From the NCBI GenBank assembly GCA_014529385.2, contig CM043958.1:137621043-137681042 (forward strand): a stretch of 60,000 nt of DNA, given 5' to 3'. Positions 56,962-60,000 of this stretch are shown here, piece by piece. The notes beneath the pieces are model-generated. The model was given only the letters and a program-made list of their open reading frames with translations, made no database searches and was not told the origin of the DNA. The stretch is from Adiantum capillus-veneris. Lineage: Eukaryota; Streptophyta; Polypodiopsida; Polypodiales; Pteridaceae. Both the position numbers and the translations under genes were made by a program. Numbering within the stretch: the first letter of the stretch is position 1; each line of letters opens with the position of its first letter.

Positions 56962-56973
56962 GCTCTGACACCA
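56962..56973 (-). other. Copia primer-binding site
   Basis: GCTCTGACACCA, a one-base variant of the reverse complement of the Met-tRNA primer site, as at 8499. Confidence 0.6.
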
Positions 56974-56974
56974 A

Positions 56975-57330
56975 TGTAATGGAAATGGCCTATGAACTTT
57001 GAGAATAGTGGAATTAAGAGAATTAGAGTGAGCATTTTCATGAGACTACTTTAAGAACATAGAGGGTGAACTTAATTAGCTGCAACAACCTAACCATTAT
57101 ACTTAATTAACTTGGCATGAACAATACTTTTGCAAGAGAGAGAGCTAGAGAACTTGAAAACAGTTGAGGACCATCTTTATGTGGAGACGGTCCCCCCTCC
57201 AATAGGCTTTTGTATTATAGATTCTCCCATCAAGAGAGACTTGGTACAATACAAATCTTTGTGTTCCTTGTGACCTAGGTGATGCAATGAAGATGGTAAG
57301 CTTCATGCATCACGAGCATAACATAAACTT
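56975..57330 (-). mobile_element. Copia LTR start, right end unresolved
   Basis: TGTAATGGAAATGGCC begins one base after the primer site. Sequence to the right has no clear CCAACA-type end, so the length is a guess. The interior of the element would lie to the left, but no Copia protein is visible there. Confidence 0.4.
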
Positions 57331-59220
57331 TGTAAACGCATTAACCATCCCCGGCCTCAGTCCCAAGGCCTCAAACACCTTCGAAGGTGGAGAGAGCTAG
57401 CGGGGAATGAGGGTAGGGAAGAGGAAGAAAACGAGAAAGAGATAGTTCCTCACTTATCATCACTCTTCTTGCATAGTGTATCATAATAGCATAATAACGA
57501 CGATGAAGAAGATGTCAAGCTTAAGCATTGAAGCATGGCTTTTGGTTGGATTTGCATTCCATAGACTAAAATATTGGTGTAGGCTCTCAACTTCTCAACA
57601 AGCTTGGAGAAGGAGATGAAGTCACTTGCACTTGGCACTTCACATAATGAGTGTGTGAGTGTGAGGGAGTATAGCTCCCCCTCCTTGCTTGGGTCGACCC
57701 CCTCTTCTAGCTCATGGTGGAAGCTCATTGGCTTTCACAAGCCTAGCCAATCACAAGCTTGTTCACAACTAGCAATAGAGGTAGTCCTTGGACAAGTGTC
57801 CTCCTTTCCTCTTTGATAGAGAGGGCTTGTTAAATGCTAAAACAATTAATTTAATTAAATAATTTATCATTGGACTTATATAAGGGTCAACCAATAGGCT
57901 TTAAACACACCTTGAGGGCAACCTAGCTAGGGGCTTGACATGTGTCCAATATGCCTCTTTGAGCAAGGGGTGCCCCTTGGGTGAGGGGAAGGTCATCCAT
58001 GCATATTACCTACTTGTATGGCTCGTCCCCTTCTTTGTAGGCATAGGCCTTGACTTTATACCCCTAATGCCCTTAATCACCTCAAGCATCTTATCATGCA
58101 TGGAAATAGCAAGAGCATGGCCTCTCTCTCTACCATCCCCCTAGCCTCAAGGCCTCGCCCCCTCCTTGTAGGGATTGAATTTGAATTTCAAGCACATGCT
58201 TAGCTTAAGTTGCACCTTAGCTGTCAAGCATCTCATGCACTTTTGATTATCAAGATCCTCAAGCATAGGCCTAGCTTTAACCTAAGGTCTAAGGACTTTT
58301 ACACTAACCATTGGAGGTCTTTAATGAAGCTAACCCTAAGGTCTTCCAAGTTCCATTATGCAAGCATTGTTCTTCAATAGACCAACTCCTTGTGAGCCCT
58401 TGCTGAGATGGAACCATCCCCTTTTGGCCCCGTGTTGAGCTTGGCCTAAAAACTCATATCTATGTTCTAGCTCTTGATTCCCATTTATTTCCCCATATTA
58501 AATGATCATTTTAACATAAGAAAATCATTTGGGTGAAGCTAGATATTAGATTTTATGACAACTAGTATGCTACCTAGCATTGAACCCACACTTCATAGTT
58601 ATAGTGCTTTACCATTGGTGCTATATCAAATCTTGTGAGATATAGACGAAGACAAACAATTATAAAGGATAGTTTGTCGACATAGTTTACACATAGTACA
58701 CACAATAAGCCAATTGTTCACACAACATATATAGTTACATGGAGTTCACAATGAGTTCACATTCAGTTAGTTCACATTGAGTTCACATGAGTCCCATCAA
58801 AAATCTCTACAACACCCCTTGGTGCGATCAATGATTCCTTTGGGGGGGGGGGGTACATGGTCATGAGAAGAAGACGAAGAAACGAAGTTTTAATGTTGTA
58901 GGAACGATCCCAAGAGACCTCACAAATCTCCCCAAGGAGTCTTGAACTCAAAACCTATTAAGACATGACTTAGTGGGCACATGCACCCACTCTGTTCGGC
59001 CAACATCTAATTTTGACGGGCTCAACTAATGGAACCCTTTTTACACTTGCAAACCAAACGAATAGATAGTGTAGACGTTCTTGAGATTGATTTGGCAAAG
59101 TGGTGAAGGATGAAAAGCTAAAAACAGGCTAGTTTGCAAGTGCAAAAGGTTGCAAGACTAGGCCATGGCATGCATGCTCTTCTGCTACACTCCCAACATT
59201 GTGAACAAGGACATTTGTGG
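57331..59220. other. No gene recognised; small repeats
   Basis: Minus 57728-57450 and several plus stretches are low-complexity. A TGAGTTCACA motif recurs about four times at 58740-58795. A G-run lies at 58843-58853. Confidence 0.35.
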
Positions 59221-59227
59221 CTGAACA

Positions 59228-59228
<1 letters not shown>

Positions 59229-59262
<34 letters not shown>
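59229..59262 (+). repeat. 34-base poly-G run
   Basis: Uninterrupted G. The Pro-rich minus-strand ORF through it is an artefact. Confidence 0.9.
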
Positions 59263-59263
<1 letters not shown>

Positions 59264-59438
59264 TGTTTACCGCGTTCGCGGCGGCATAAAACTTGTAAGG
59301 ATGCAATCAAAAGCATGGCATGCCCTAGGATTATGGAGCCAATTTAGAGGTGCCTAAATTGGGGGAGGAATTTTTGAGATCTGCTGCACGGATTTGAGCT
59401 CAAAGGGGGGCAAATGGAAGCGGTGCGCAACAACTACC

Positions 59439-59716
59439 TGTTGGGTTAAAGGCCTAAATAAACCCTTTTTGTACATTTTTATACTTTGTCCAGGTTCATA
59501 TTGAACCTGGACACATTTTTTAAAGGTCACTTATAATAAAAGTCGGAAAACCCAAAAATCACTCATTGAGTTTTCCCCAAAAGCGTGAGCTCTCTCTCTC
59601 TCCCTCTTCGTTCTGCTAGCGCTTCCTCTCCTGCTGGCTTTTGCCACCCCTCTCTGCACACACACTGCACATCTTCGCGTGCTCTATCACTTGCACACAC
59701 CGCCGCGCGCTCATCA
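59439..59716 (+). mobile_element. 5' LTR of a plus-strand Copia element
   Basis: TGTTGGGTTAAAGGCC...GCTCATCA, 278 bp, TG...CA, with a TTATAATAAAAG TATA-like site near 59531 and a pyrimidine-rich end. A short inverted repeat (TCCAGGTTCA and TGAACCTGGA at about 59489-59512) lies in the U3 region. It is followed by a perfect primer-binding site. The element body continues beyond the window. Confidence 0.9.
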
Positions 59717-59718
59717 AC

Positions 59719-59730
59719 TGGTATCAGAGC
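59719..59730 (+). other. Primer-binding site, perfect
   Basis: TGGTATCAGAGC, complementary to the 3' end of plant initiator methionine tRNA, two bases after the LTR. Confidence 0.95.
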
Positions 59731-60000
59731 CAAATTAGGGTTTCAGAAGCTTTGCGCAGGAGGCTGGACAGCAGGCGAAAGGCTTCTCTCGCGTCAAATT
59801 TCCGCTTTCATCGCGAAGCCCCTTGCTTCCGGTGTCACCTAGGGTGATTAGGGTTTCCAAAACAGCCTAAAACAGGCTGAAATTAGGTCAAAACAGGTAA
59901 AAACCAGAAAATTACAAGTCAAAATAGCAAAACGCAGGTGTTCTAAATTGATTCCCGTGAATACCCCTTGCTTTTCCCACTCAAAACAGGTCCATTTGAT
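59731..60000 (+). mobile_element. Leader of the plus-strand Copia element, cut by window edge
   Basis: Follows the primer-binding site. No gag ORF starts before 60000. The short ORFs at 59585-59847 overlap the LTR and are not supported. Confidence 0.6.

Noticed and set aside
59118-59306. Pro-rich ORF
   Set aside because: Produced by the poly-G run.

Overview
The window looks like nuclear DNA from a large, repeat-rich land-plant genome. It is AT-rich, has spliceosomal introns, carries decayed Ty1/Copia elements primed by initiator-Met tRNA and Ty3/Gypsy elements, and is full of nested insertions. A fern, lycophyte or gymnosperm would fit, but nothing visible fixes the lineage. No rRNA, tRNA or CRISPR array was seen. 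Nearly all coding matter is pseudogenic. The one clearly intact, recognisable gene is a single-exon histone H3-like gene at 1893-2774.

Region 1 (1-7.3 kb) is the most unusual part. A decayed transposase-like gene (+) is followed by a TATA-driven histone H3 variant (+). The variant keeps a canonical-type H3 start and a good histone fold, but about 200 residues of basic, proline-rich sequence lie between them. Facing it on the minus strand are two unrecognised intron-containing genes, each with in-frame stops (3890-5428 and 5673-7013). An 820-bp set of nested inverted repeats, with two related near-palindromic hairpins, sits exactly between the convergent genes. The whole block may be one large DNA transposon or a captured gene cluster. 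This is inference, because the left end is outside the window.

Region 2 (7.3-17.7 kb) holds a Copia LTR split by a TTAA-flanked 1.3-kb TIR element, a minus-strand Gypsy RT fragment, a 20-bp-period minisatellite, a second relic of the region 1 transposase family, a protein-kinase pseudogene, an internally deleted hAT transposase and a degenerate tandem array.

Region 3 (17.9-38.2 kb) is a nest of retroelements. Two related minus-strand Copia elements (17.9-21.7 and 35.1-38.2 kb) flank Gypsy integrase relics and a Gypsy 3' end. That Gypsy end has a long extra ORF, a polypurine tract and an LTR. An older Copia pol fragment (33.6-35.1 kb) is interrupted by a short hAT-like element. Comparing the two Copia copies gives an empty and a filled site for one member of this MITE family, with 8-bp target duplications.

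Region 4 (38.2-48.1 kb) is a head-to-tail partial tandem of a roughly 6.25-kb unit: a 3.7-kb sequence is repeated on both sides of a minus-strand reverse transcriptase that resembles Penelope-like elements. The repeats carry a minus-strand TATA box, as the pseudo-LTRs of that class can. A tiny Gypsy relic interrupts the RT.

Region 5 (48.1-60 kb) holds a third minus-strand Copia pol relic, a 1.33-kb hAT-like element with 14-bp perfect TIRs and near-identical 8-bp duplications, more LTR fragments with GA microsatellites, unidentified coding debris, a 34-G run, and the 5' LTR plus primer-binding site of a plus-strand Copia element that runs off the right edge.
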